Source: Cryptosporangium phraense (GTDB lineage Bacteria; Actinomycetota; Actinomycetes; Mycobacteriales; Cryptosporangiaceae). Taken from it: 64,000 nt of DNA. Below, piece after piece: positions 24,157 to 34,049 of the stretch. Both the position numbers and the translations under genes were made by a program. The DNA is taken from NCBI RefSeq assembly GCF_006912135.1, contig NZ_VIRS01000024.1, positions 41,329 to 105,328 on the forward strand. Reading direction: 5' to 3'. Within the stretch, counting starts at the first letter, position 1; each line of letters opens with the position of its first letter. A model generated the notes under the pieces. The model was not told where the DNA came from and searched no databases. It saw only the letters and a program-made list of their open reading frames with translations.

Positions 24157-27100
24157 GTGACCGAGCCGACCGGCCGCCCCGACGATCGCCCGACCGGGCG
24201 CGAGCCGGGCGGCGACCGCCCGGCGCCGTCCGATCGCGGCCCCGGCGACCGCTCGGACCGCCCGCGTTCCGACCGCCCGACCGGCGAGCGTCGCTTCAGT
24301 GGGGGGCGCGCTGACCGTGGCACCGATCGTGGCGCCGGCCGTGGCGACCGGCCGGCCGGCGACCGTTCCGAGCGCGGGGACCGGGGATTCGGCGGTGGCC
24401 GCTCGGACGGTGGCGGGCGTTCGTTCGGCGGCGGTGACCGCGGCGGACGTTCGTTCGGCGGTGGAGATCGTGCGGGGTCGGGAGAGCGTTCCCGAGGCCC
24501 GCGCTCCGATCGGGGCGACCGCCCGTCCGGCGACCGCCCCGATCGCGGTGGCCGCGATTTCGGTGGTCGGGCCGACCGCGGTGACCGTGGCTTCGGCGGC
24601 GGTCGCCCTGACCGCGGGGGACGCCCGGATCGCGGCGACCGCCCGTCCGGCGGCGACCGGCCTGAGCGTGGCTTCGGCGGGGACCGGCCTGAGCGTGGCT
24701 TTGGCGGCGGTCGCTCCGATCGCGGGGGACGCCCGGACCGCGGCGACCGCCCGTCCGGCGGGGACCGGCCTGAGCGTGGTGACCGTGGCTTCGGCGGGGA
24801 CCGGGCTGAGCGTGGTGACCGTGGCTTCGGGGGTGGCCGGCCGGATCGCGGGGGGCGCCCGGATCGCGGCGATCGTTCGTTCGGGGACCGGGCTGAGCGT
24901 GGCTTCGGTGGCGGTCGGCCGGACCGCGGGGACCGTGGGTTTGGCGGCGGGCGCGGTGGCGGTGGTGACCGCGCCGGGTCGGAGGACCGGCCGCGCGGGC
25001 CGCGTTCTGATCGGGGGGATCGTGCGTTCGGTGGCGACCGGCCCGATCGTGGTGGCCGGCCTGATCGGGGCGACCGTTCCTTCGGTGGCGGCCGTGGTGC
25101 CGGTGACCGTCCGGGCGGTCCGCGTTCCGACCGCGGCGATCGGCCGTTCGGCGGGAGCGGCTCGGACCGCGGCGACCGGCCCTTCGGTGGCAATCGTGAC
25201 GCTGGTGGCGGCCCGCGTGGTCAGCGCTCGGACCCCGGCGACCGCCCCTACGGCGCCGATCGTCCGGATCGTGGCGACCGCTCGGATCGTGGCGACCGCC
25301 CCGACCGTGGGGATCGGCGAGACCGTCCGGAGCGTGGAGATCGTTCGTTCGGCGGGGACCGGTCGGACCGGGGGCCGCGGGCCGATCGTGGGGACCGTGC
25401 GTTCGGTGGCGGTCGTCCGGATCGTGGTGGTCGGTCGTTCGGCGAGGACCGCTCCGACCGCGGGGGGCGGCCCGATCGTGGGGATCGGCCTGACCGCGGG
25501 GGGCGGCCCGAGCGTGGGGATCGGCCCGATCGGGGGTCGCGTCCGGAGCGTGGGGAGCGGTCGGACCGGGGCGGCCGGGGCGGGGACGACCGGACCAAGC
25601 GCGCCTGGGGCTCGTACCAGAAGGCCGACCCCGACCCGGCCCGTCGCGCCGCGTTCGACGCGCTCGTCGCGGTCGCGGCGCGGGACGCCTACGCGAACCT
25701 CACGCTCCCGCCGCTCCTGGCCGAGCGGCGCCTGACCGGCCGGGACGCCGCCTTCGTCACCGAGCTGACCTACGGCACCCTGCGCCACCGCGGCACGCTG
25801 GACGCGATCCTGGCCGCGGGGAGCAGTCGCCCGATCGAGCAGGTCGATCTGCGGGTGCTCCAGGCACTCCGGCTCGGCGCTTACCAGCTCCTATTCACGC
25901 GGGTGCCGGCGCATGCGGCGGTCGCGGGGACGGTCGAGGTCGCGCGGGTGGCGCTCACCGATGGGCCGGCCCGGTTCGTCAATGCGGTGCTCCGGAGGGT
26001 GTCCGAGCGGGAGCTCGACGACTGGCTCACCGAGGTCACGCCGGACCTGGCGACCGATCCGATCGGCCACCTGGCGATCCGGCACAGTCACCCGGAGTGG
26101 GTCGTGCGTGCTTTTGCCGATGCGCTCGGCGAGAGCGTCGAGCAGCTCGCACTGGGCGATAGCGAGACCGCGGCGGCTCTGGCGGCCGACAATGCCCGCC
26201 CGGGCGTCGACCTCGCGGCGCGGCCCGGCCGGATCACCCCGGACGAGCTGGCCGCGGAGGTCCAGGCCGAACTAGGCCGCACCCCCCGCCACCCCAAGTC
26301 CCCACCCCCGCCCACCGATGCCCCCACGCCCGTCGGGGATGCCCCGCCCGCTGATGGTGCCCCGCCCGCTGATGGTGCCGCGCCCGCTGATGGTGCCCCG
26401 CCCGCGGATGGTGCTGCGGTGGCTGATGGTTCCGCGCCCGCAGGCAGCGCTACGCCCGCCGACGCGGTGTCTGATGGTGCCGCGCCCGTGGATGGTGCCG
26501 CGCCCGTGGATGGTGCCCCGCCCAGGGATGGTGCCGCTCCCGCCGAGGGCGCTGCGCCCGTGGACGGTTCTGCTCCGGCCACCGACGAGCGCACGAGCGC
26601 GCCGACGGACCGCTTGCCCGCCGACGGTCCCTCCACGGCAAGCACCGCCGCCCCCGCCGACGCATCCACCGCGGAATCCCCAGGCACGCCCGCGGTGGCT
26701 CCGGCCGACGGCGCCGTTCCGGCGTCCGCCGGCCAGCCCACGCCGGCGACTGCCGAGCAGCCCGCCCCGGCCGCCGCCGAGCAGCCCAGCCCGGCGGCCG
26801 CAGGCCAGCCCGCCCCGGCGGCTGCCGAGCAGCCCGCCCCGGCCGCCGCCGAGCAGCCCAGCCCGGCAACCCCGAGCGCCCCGGCGCCCGCCGACGACGA
26901 CACGCTCCTCGGGCGTTGGTCGCCCGTGGCCGTCAAGCTCCCCGAAGGCGCCCCGGGCGACGTCAAAGCGATCGCCGACGGGCGCGCCCACGTGCAGGAC
27001 GAAGGCAGCCAGCTCTGTGCCTGGACCCTCGCCACCGCCCCCCTCACCGGCCCCGACACCACCTGGCTCGACCTCTGCGCCGGCCCCGGCGGCAAAGCCG

Positions 27101-27672
27101 GCCTCCTCGGCAGCATCGCCGCCCAGAAGGACGCCCACCTCACCGCCGTCGAGGTCACCGAACACCGCGCCGAGCTGGTCGAGAAGGCCGTGACCGACCT
27201 CCCGGTCACGGTCCTCAACGCCGACGGCCGAGACGTCGGCACGCACCCCGACCTGCCCGAGAACGGCTTCGACCGGGTCCTCGTCGACGCACCGTGCACC
27301 GGCCTCGGCGCCCTCCGACGGCGTCCCGAGGCCCGCTGGCGACGCGAACCCAGCGACGTCCCGGCACTGGCCAAACTCCAGCGCGAGCTGCTGCTCGCCG
27401 CGATCAGGGCGGCCCGCCCGGGCGGGCTCGTCGCCTACGTCACCTGCTCGCCGCACCTGGCCGAGACCCGCGTCCTGGTCGCCGACGTCTGCCGCCGCAC
27501 GAACGCCGAGCCCATCGACGTCCGCATGGTGCCGGAAGCAGCACGGGCCGCAGGCCCGGCGCCCAAGGGCAGCCCGGTGAGCGCGGCCGCCCTGCAGCTC
27601 TGGCCCCACCGCCACGGCACCGACGCGATGTTCCTCTGCCTGCTCCGCAAGCCCACAAACCCCCACGACTAA
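24157..27672 (+). CDS. rsmB: 16S rRNA m5C967 methyltransferase RsmB with two giant low-complexity insertions
   Basis: 1171 residues; RsmB is normally about 430-480. GTG 24157 follows AAAGGTG by six bases and is the only start that fits the spacing to fmt. Residues 1-480 are an Arg/Gly/Asp-rich disordered tail (DRG, DRP, RSFGGG repeats). Residues 481-708 are the NusB-like RNA-binding domain ([21 protein letters not shown]). Residues 710-915 are an Ala/Pro insert ([11 protein letters not shown], then QPAPAAAE repeats). Residues 917-1171 are the Rossmann methyltransferase: [15 protein letters not shown], Cys1047 in VDAPCTG and catalytic Cys1097 in YVTCSP. All catalytic parts are intact, so the enzyme is probably active. 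Follows fmt as in most bacteria. Confidence 0.93.
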   Translation: MTEPTGRPDDRPTGREPGGDRPAPSDRGPGDRSDRPRSDRPTGERRFSGGRADRGTDRGAGRGDRPAGDRSERGDRGFGGGRSDGGGRSFGGGDRGGRSFGGGDRAGSGERSRGPRSDRGDRPSGDRPDRGGRDFGGRADRGDRGFGGGRPDRGGRPDRGDRPSGGDRPERGFGGDRPERGFGGGRSDRGGRPDRGDRPSGGDRPERGDRGFGGDRAERGDRGFGGGRPDRGGRPDRGDRSFGDRAERGFGGGRPDRGDRGFGGGRGGGGDRAGSEDRPRGPRSDRGDRAFGGDRPDRGGRPDRGDRSFGGGRGAGDRPGGPRSDRGDRPFGGSGSDRGDRPFGGNRDAGGGPRGQRSDPGDRPYGADRPDRGDRSDRGDRPDRGDRRDRPERGDRSFGGDRSDRGPRADRGDRAFGGGRPDRGGRSFGEDRSDRGGRPDRGDRPDRGGRPERGDRPDRGSRPERGERSDRGGRGGDDRTKRAWGSYQKADPDPARRAAFDALVAVAARDAYANLTLPPLLAERRLTGRDAAFVTELTYGTLRHRGTLDAILAAGSSRPIEQVDLRVLQALRLGAYQLLFTRVPAHAAVAGTVEVARVALTDGPARFVNAVLRRVSERELDDWLTEVTPDLATDPIGHLAIRHSHPEWVVRAFADALGESVEQLALGDSETAAALAADNARPGVDLAARPGRITPDELAAEVQAELGRTPRHPKSPPPPTDAPTPVGDAPPADGAPPADGAAPADGAPPADGAAVADGSAPAGSATPADAVSDGAAPVDGAAPVDGAPPRDGAAPAEGAAPVDGSAPATDERTSAPTDRLPADGPSTASTAAPADASTAESPGTPAVAPADGAVPASAGQPTPATAEQPAPAAAEQPSPAAAGQPAPAAAEQPAPAAAEQPSPATPSAPAPADDDTLLGRWSPVAVKLPEGAPGDVKAIADGRAHVQDEGSQLCAWTLATAPLTGPDTTWLDLCAGPGGKAGLLGSIAAQKDAHLTAVEVTEHRAELVEKAVTDLPVTVLNADGRDVGTHPDLPENGFDRVLVDAPCTGLGALRRRPEARWRREPSDVPALAKLQRELLLAAIRAARPGGLVAYVTCSPHLAETRVLVADVCRRTNAEPIDVRMVPEAARAAGPAPKGSPVSAAALQLWPHRHGTDAMFLCLLRKPTNPHD
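24290..25590 (+). repeat. RG/DRG-coding repeat tract in rsmB
   Basis: Roughly 1.3 kb of recurring GACCG(C/T)GG, GGATCG and TTCGG(C/T)GG(C/G) words giving [16 protein letters not shown] and RSFGGG modules. Larger modules such as [23 protein letters not shown] recur in pieces from 24600 to 24860. Confidence 0.85.
26335..26880 (+). repeat. Ala/Pro-coding repeat tract inside rsmB
   Basis: Two blocks: [12 protein letters not shown] units at about 26335-26545 and [15 protein letters not shown] units at about 26745-26875, with very similar DNA between copies. Confidence 0.8.
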
Positions 27673-27683
27673 ACTCGAGAGCC

Positions 27684-28349
27684 GTGGAGCTCTACGTCGC
27701 ACCGAGCATTCTGTCCGCCGACTTCGCCCGCCTCGCCGAGGCCGCGCAAGCGGTGGGTGGTCCCACCGGCGCCGACTGGCTGCACGTCGATGTCATGGAC
27801 TACCACTTCGTCCCGAACCTCACGCTCGGCCTGCCGGTCGTGAAGAGCATCAAGGCGTCGACCGACATCCCGCTCGACTGCCACCTGATGATCGAGGACC
27901 CGGGCCGCTGGGCGCCGACCTACGCCGAGGCCGGCGCCCACAACGTGACGTTCCACGCCGAGGCCACCGACGACCCCGCCGCCGTAGGCCGTGACCTGCG
28001 CAAAGCCGGAGCCAAGGCCGGTCTGGCGATCAAACCGGGCACTCCGCTCGAGCCCTACCTGGAAATTCTCAAGAACTTCGACACGCTGCTGGTCATGACC
28101 GTCGAACCGGGCTTCGGCGGCCAGGAGTTCATGGCCGAGGTGCTGCCCAAGGTCACCGAGGCGCGCAAGCGCGTCGAGACCGGCCACCTCGACCTGCGGA
28201 TCGAGGTCGACGGCGGCATCAACGCCGACACGATCCACGCGGCCGCCGAGGCCGGGGCCGACACGTTCGTCGCCGGCTCCGCCGTCTACAACGCGGCCGA
28301 TCCGGCCGCGGCCGTCGCCGCCCTCCGCGCCGCGGCGGTCGTCCGGTGA
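27684..28349 (+). CDS. rpe: Ribulose-phosphate 3-epimerase
   Basis: 221 residues. Interconverts ribulose 5-phosphate and xylulose 5-phosphate in the pentose phosphate pathway; ribulose 5-phosphate is also the substrate of RibBA encoded downstream. TIM-barrel signatures: [55 protein letters not shown] 27684, 12 bases after rsmB. Its stop overlaps the next gene as GTGA. Confidence 0.96.
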   Translation: MELYVAPSILSADFARLAEAAQAVGGPTGADWLHVDVMDYHFVPNLTLGLPVVKSIKASTDIPLDCHLMIEDPGRWAPTYAEAGAHNVTFHAEATDDPAAVGRDLRKAGAKAGLAIKPGTPLEPYLEILKNFDTLLVMTVEPGFGGQEFMAEVLPKVTEARKRVETGHLDLRIEVDGGINADTIHAAAEAGADTFVAGSAVYNAADPAAAVAALRAAAVVR

Positions 28350-29377
28350 CCGAATCGGCGGGTGACGCGGTGCACGCGTCCCCGCGCGGGTCGGACGGTC
28401 TGGTGCTCGTCGTCGACGACGACCCCGCGATCGCCGAGCTGGTCGCGATGAACCTCCGGTTCTCCAGCTTCGAGGTCATCGTCGCTAACGACGCCCGCAG
28501 TGGGCTGGCCGCCATCGAACGCCACCGCCCCGACCTCGTCCTTCTGGACGTCATGATGCCGCGCGTCGACGGGTACGAGCTCTGTCGGCAGCTTCGGGCC
28601 TCCCCGCTGACCGCCGCACTCCCGATCATCATGATGACGGCCAGGGACCTCTCGGCCGACCGCATCCAGGGCCTCACCGCCGGGGCCGACGACTACATCA
28701 CGAAGCCGTTCGACCTGACCGAGCTCATCGCCCGGGTCCGCTCGACGCTCCGCCGCAACCGCGAGATGCGTGACGTGTCACCGCTGACCGGCCTGCCCGG
28801 CAACACCCGGATCCTCGAGGCGATCGCCGACCGCATCGCGACCCGGCGCGACCACGGCTGGGAGTACGCGGTCTGCTACGTCGACCTCGACAACTTCAAG
28901 ACGGTCAACGACGTCTACGGCTTCTACCGCGGCGACCAGATGCTGACGGCGGCCGCCGCGGCCCTGCACACGTCGACGATCGGGGTCGCCGGCCCCCCAC
29001 CGTTCCTCGGTCACATCGGCGGCGACGACTTCCTGGTCGTCTGCACGCCCGACCAGATCACGCCGATCACCGACCGCGCGATCACGCTGTTCGACCAGGC
29101 CAGCCGCGTCCTCTACGACCCCGAGGACCTGGCCCGCGGCTACTTCGAGGTCCTCGACCGGCAGGGCCGCTTACGTCGCCACGGCCTGCTGACGCTCTCG
29201 ATCGGCGTCGCCCTCTCGACCCAGCGCCGGTTCACCGACCACCGGGAGGTCGTCGCGGCCGCCAGCGAGATGAAGTCGGTGGCGAAACGGACAGTCGGTT
29301 CGATGGTTGCCGTCGACCGTCGCAAAGATCCGGAACCGGGCCGCGGGCCGGAGGCGCGCAGGATCGAAGGCACGTGA
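28346..29377 (+). CDS. Response regulator with degenerate GGDEF (diguanylate cyclase-type) output domain
   Basis: 343 residues. Receiver domain at about 18-140: acidic VDDDP, phospho-acceptor Asp in [15 protein letters not shown], and Lys in YITKPFD. A GGDEF-type domain follows (about 150-320: [24 protein letters not shown]). The active-site loop is GGDDF at 225-229 instead of GG(D/E)EF, and no RxxD inhibitory site precedes it, so cyclase activity is uncertain; a conservative Asp for Glu may lower or abolish it. No histidine kinase is adjacent. Coupled to rpe by GTGA. Given c-di-GMP-dependent BldD in the same window, a link to development is possible but unproven. Confidence 0.88.
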   Translation: MTESAGDAVHASPRGSDGLVLVVDDDPAIAELVAMNLRFSSFEVIVANDARSGLAAIERHRPDLVLLDVMMPRVDGYELCRQLRASPLTAALPIIMMTARDLSADRIQGLTAGADDYITKPFDLTELIARVRSTLRRNREMRDVSPLTGLPGNTRILEAIADRIATRRDHGWEYAVCYVDLDNFKTVNDVYGFYRGDQMLTAAAAALHTSTIGVAGPPPFLGHIGGDDFLVVCTPDQITPITDRAITLFDQASRVLYDPEDLARGYFEVLDRQGRLRRHGLLTLSIGVALSTQRRFTDHREVVAAASEMKSVAKRTVGSMVAVDRRKDPEPGRGPEARRIEGT

Positions 29378-29388
29378 TCCAGATCGCA

Positions 29389-29413
29389 TCGGTCGCGCCG
29401 ACGGCGCGCCACC
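29389..29413 (+). terminator. Weak hairpin after the GGDDF gene
   Basis: CGCGCC/GGCGCG stem with a short loop, flanked by GGT/ACC, upstream of the FMN riboswitch. Would separate the rpe transcript from the rib transcript; weak evidence. Confidence 0.3.
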
Positions 29414-29467
29414 GTGATAAGGATGAACGGTAACGGTGGGATTTCTACCGTTCTGCAAACGAAGTAA

Positions 29468-29599
29468 CGCGCGCTCCGGGGTCGGTGAAAGTCCGAACCG
29501 GCGGTGACAGTCCGCGACCCGTGAGCCCTTCGGGGTGAGCGGTTGACCCGGTGGAACTCCGGGACCGACGGTGAAAGTCCGGATGGGAGGATGCGCGCG
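29468..29599 (+). ncRNA. FMN riboswitch (RFN element)
   Basis: Conserved RFN sequence blocks appear in order: CTCCGGGGTCGGTGAAAGTC, GAACCGGCGGTGACAGTCC, the ACTCCGGGACCGACGGTG block, and GTCCGGATGGGAGGA. The closing helix P1 is made by GCGCGC words at both ends (about 29469 and 29593). FMN binding should reduce expression of ribE-ribBA-ribH, which starts about 85 bases later. No terminator is visible between it and ribE, so control is likely at translation. Confidence 0.95.
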
Positions 29600-29684
29600 G
29601 GTCGCGGCGTGCCCTCTCCGGGGTGCGTCGATACCCGTGCTGGCCTCTTCGTGCCTCCGGAGCCGTTCACGGCGAAGGAGGAGC

Positions 29685-30268
29685 ATGTTCACCGGCATCG
29701 TGGAAGAACTCGGCACGCTCGCCGACGTCGACCGGTTGGACCGGGCGGCCAGACTCACGCTCGAGGGTCCGCTGGTCGCGGCGGACGCCCACCACGGCGA
29801 CTCGATCGCGGTCAACGGCGTCTGCCTGACCGTCGTCGAGACGACCGACGACACCTTCACGGTCGACGTGATGGCCGAAACGCTGTCCCGTTCCGGGCTC
29901 GAAAATCTGAAACCGGGCGACCCGGTCAACCTCGAGCGGGCGGCGACGCTCGCCACCCGGCTCGGCGGCCACCTCGTGCAAGGCCACGTCGACGGCGTCG
30001 GCACGGTACTGGAGCGTCGGCCCGACACGCACTGGGAGATCGTCCGGATCGGGATGCCGGCGGACCTCGGGCGGTACGTCGTCGAAAAGGGCTCGATCGC
30101 CGTGGACGGCGTCTCGCTGACGGTCACCGCCGTCGCTGAGGACTGGTTCGAGGTCAGCCTGATCCCGACGACGCTCGCGGTGACGACGCTCGGCGCGCGG
30201 GCCGTCGGCGAGCCGGTGAACCTCGAGGTGGACGTGATCGCGAAGTACGTCGAGAAGCTGGTGAGGTC

Positions 30269-30272
<4 letters not shown>
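29685..30272 (+). CDS. ribE: Riboflavin synthase, alpha subunit
   Basis: 195 residues. Dismutates two 6,7-dimethyl-8-ribityllumazines to riboflavin. The two lumazine-binding repeats are visible: [11 protein letters not shown] with VNGVCLTVV, and [12 protein letters not shown] with [11 protein letters not shown] 29685 follows AAGGAGGAG directly. First gene of the riboswitch-controlled operon; ribD, usually placed just before it, is missing here. Overlaps ribBA by ATGA. Confidence 0.95.
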
Positions 30273-31998
<1,726 letters not shown>

Positions 31999-32030
31999 GC
32001 CGCTGTCCAGCGCATGAAAGACTGGGGCAC

Positions 32031-32294
32031 GTGAAAACGTTCGATGCGCTGTTCGCCGAGCTGTCGGCCAAGGTGGCCGAGGGAACCCCGGGTTCCGGGA
32101 CGGTCGAGGCGGTACGGGCCGGCGTCCATACCGTGGGGAAGAAAGTCGTCGAGGAAGCGGCCGAGGTCTGGATGGCCGCCGAGCACGAGTCCGCCGAGCG
32201 GACCGCGGAAGAGATCTCGCAGCTGCTCTACCACCTGCAGGTCCTGATGCTGGCCCGCGGCTTGAGTCTCGAAGACGTCTACACCCACCTGTAA
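32031..32294 (+). CDS. hisE: Phosphoribosyl-ATP pyrophosphatase
   Basis: 87 residues. Second step of histidine synthesis; an all-alpha NTP pyrophosphohydrolase. Metal-binding motif [14 protein letters not shown] at about 42-55 and [18 protein letters not shown] 32031, 32 bases after ribH. hisE-hisG here are separated from the main his operon, as in other actinobacteria. Confidence 0.94.
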   Translation: MKTFDALFAELSAKVAEGTPGSGTVEAVRAGVHTVGKKVVEEAAEVWMAAEHESAERTAEEISQLLYHLQVLMLARGLSLEDVYTHL

Positions 32295-32307
32295 GGAGCC
32301 CCCGCGC

Positions 32308-33162
32308 ATGCTGCGCATCGCTGTGCCCAACAAGGGCTCGCTCTCCGAGCGAGCCACCACGATCCTGTCCGAGGCCGGGTACCGCCAGCGTCGCGACCCC
32401 AAAGAGCTCGTTCTGGTGGACGCCGAGAACGAGGTCGAGTTCTTCTACCTGCGGCCCCGGGACATCGCGGTGTACGTCGGGTCGGGCGACCTCGATCTCG
32501 GCGTCACCGGGCGGGACCTGCTGCTGGACTCGGGGGCTGACGCCGTCGAGGTGCTGCCGCTCGGGTTCGGGTCGTCGACGTTCCGGTTCGCGGCCCGGCC
32601 GGGAACGGTTTCTACTGTTCGTGACTTGGCCGGGCGTCGCATCGCCACGTCGTACGCGGGGCTGGTGCGGTCGCACCTGGCCGACCACGGGGTCACCGCC
32701 GAGGTGATCCGGCTGGACGGCGCGGTCGAGACCGCGATCCGGCTCGGCGTGGCCGACGTGATCGCCGACGTCGTCGAGACCGGCGCGACCCTGCGCCAGC
32801 AGGGGCTGGAGATCGTCGCCGAGCCGATCCTGCGGTCGGAGGCGGTGGTGATCCGGGGCAAGGGCCGTTCGGAATCCGGCGAGGACCACCGGGTCGATCA
32901 GCTGATGCGCCGGATCAACGGGGTGCTGGTCGCGCGCCGGTACGTGATGCTGGCTTACGACGTCGAGATGGCCCGGCTCGACGAGGCGGTCGCGATGACG
33001 CCGGGCATCGAGGGCCCGACGATCTCGCCGCTGCACAAGGAGGGCTGGGTGGCCGTCCAGGCGATGGTGCCCCGGGACGAGACGAACCGGATCATGGACG
33101 CGCTCTACGACCTGGGGGCGCGGGCCATTCTGGTCACGTCGATCCACGCATGCCGGCTGTGA
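32308..33162 (+). CDS. hisG: ATP phosphoribosyltransferase, long form
   Basis: 284 residues. First step of histidine synthesis. The long form has its own C-terminal histidine-binding regulatory domain (about 210-284, with GIEGPTISPLHKEGWVAVQ), so feedback inhibition does not need HisZ. N-terminal RIAVPNKGSLSERA and PRDIAVYVGSGDLDLGVTGRDLL, with the PRPP loop around DVVETGATL. ATG 32308 follows AAGGAG (32293-32298). Confidence 0.96.
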   Translation: MLRIAVPNKGSLSERATTILSEAGYRQRRDPKELVLVDAENEVEFFYLRPRDIAVYVGSGDLDLGVTGRDLLLDSGADAVEVLPLGFGSSTFRFAARPGTVSTVRDLAGRRIATSYAGLVRSHLADHGVTAEVIRLDGAVETAIRLGVADVIADVVETGATLRQQGLEIVAEPILRSEAVVIRGKGRSESGEDHRVDQLMRRINGVLVARRYVMLAYDVEMARLDEAVAMTPGIEGPTISPLHKEGWVAVQAMVPRDETNRIMDALYDLGARAILVTSIHACRL

Positions 33163-33635
33163 ACGAGGTCGTCCGGTCGCGGCCGCATCGGTTGACGGTC
33201 GTCTGCTGGATCGTCGCGGTCGCGATCGTCGTGCTGTTCGTTGTGGTGGCGGTGCTGCTCGGGCGTCCGGTGCACGACGCCGAGGCCGAGGCGGACGCCG
33301 GGGGGCCGTTCGGGATCGGCGACCAGATCGGCATGGTGTTCCTGGGGGTGCTGCTGGCCGCCGGGGCGCTGGCGTTCACCCGGCCGCGCGTCGTCGCGGA
33401 CGCGCACGAGGTGCGGGTGCGGAACGTGATCGGCGGGATCACCGTGCCGTGGACGCTGGTGCGCGCGGTCCGCTTCGACCGGCACTCGCCGTGGGCGGCG
33501 CTGGAGCTGCTGGACGACGAGCTCGTGTCGGTGCTCGCGGTGCAGGCCGCCGACAAGGAGATCGCGCTGGACGCGGTCCGGGGGTTGCGTCGATTGCACG
33601 CCGAAGCCTGGGGCGGATCGCCGCCCTCGTCGTAG
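33150..33635 (+). CDS. PH-domain membrane protein downstream of hisG
   Basis: 161 residues. Two transmembrane helices (about 15-38, WIVAVAIVVLFVVVAVLLG; and about 57-77, IGMVFLGVLLAAGALAF), then a short bacterial PH-like domain with RVRNVIGGITVPWTLVRAVRFDRHSPWAALEL. Actinobacteria often have this protein directly after hisG; function unknown. Starts inside the last codons of hisG (13-base overlap). Confidence 0.85.
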   Translation: MPAVNEVVRSRPHRLTVVCWIVAVAIVVLFVVVAVLLGRPVHDAEAEADAGGPFGIGDQIGMVFLGVLLAAGALAFTRPRVVADAHEVRVRNVIGGITVPWTLVRAVRFDRHSPWAALELLDDELVSVLAVQAADKEIALDAVRGLRRLHAEAWGGSPPSS

Positions 33636-33645
33636 CGCAGGGAAC

Positions 33646-33690
33646 GCCGCCCGGCGGCGAGCCGTCGTGAACGGCTCGCCGCCGGGCGGC
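33646..33690. terminator. Strong bidirectional hairpin
   Basis: Perfect 20-bp stem (33646-33665 with 33671-33690) and loop CGTGA, placed between the convergent PH-protein gene and the minus-strand small peptide gene. No U tract on either side. Confidence 0.75.
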
Positions 33691-33724
33691 GCTATGGCTC
33701 GGCGGGATCAGGGCTCGGCGGGTA

Positions 33725-33877
33725 TCAGGCCAAGTTCGTGACGAACGCGCTGAATCCGCTGGCGATGTTGACCATGCCATTACCTAGGGATCGCACTACG
33801 CCGGCCGCGTCACCCGGTTGGGTAACCACGAAGAACACCAGCAGGGCAATCGCTCCCCATTTGAGGAACTTCTTCAT
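33725..33877 (-). CDS. 50-residue membrane peptide, conserved-type actinobacterial hypothetical
   Basis: Starts MKKFLKWGAIALLVFFVVTQ: a basic start, one helix (about 7-19), then GDAAGVVRSLGNGMVNIASGFSAFVTNLA, likely an amphipathic tail. ATG at 33877 follows GAGGAGG by six bases; a longer GTG start at 33934 would read through that ribosome site. Function unknown. Upstream there is an AT-rich perfect palindrome (33951-33963) that may be its operator. Confidence 0.75.
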   Translation of the reverse strand: MKKFLKWGAIALLVFFVVTQPGDAAGVVRSLGNGMVNIASGFSAFVTNLA

Positions 33878-33950
33878 GTCACGCCTCCTCGCAGCGGGGG
33901 TTGGCGCCCACCAGCACTGCTGCCGCAGAGTCACAGCCCGTATACCAACA

Positions 33951-33963
33951 GTTAGAATCTAAC
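33951..33963. promoter_or_regulatory. AT-rich palindrome upstream of the 50-residue peptide gene
   Basis: GTTAGAATCTAAC, arms of six around one A. On the minus strand a -10-like TATACG lies at 33944-33939, so the palindrome would overlap the spacer or -35 of that promoter. Regulator unknown. Confidence 0.4.
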
Positions 33964-34049
33964 ACGTTGCTATGACTTGGTGACCCGTAGGCCGATTGTG
34001 TCCGATGACTGATCGCGTGGGGTGGGCACTCGGCAATTCACTCATGTGT

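Noticed and set aside
22992..25788. Long antisense frames opposite def, fmt and rsmB (733 and 619 codons)
   Set aside because: They mirror the RG repeat tract and known genes; composition is Pro/Arg/Ser repeats with no independent signals.
33725..33934. Longer 69-residue version of the small membrane peptide from GTG 33934
   Set aside because: Its first 19 codons include the GAGGAGG ribosome site of the ATG at 33877 and read as non-conserved sequence.
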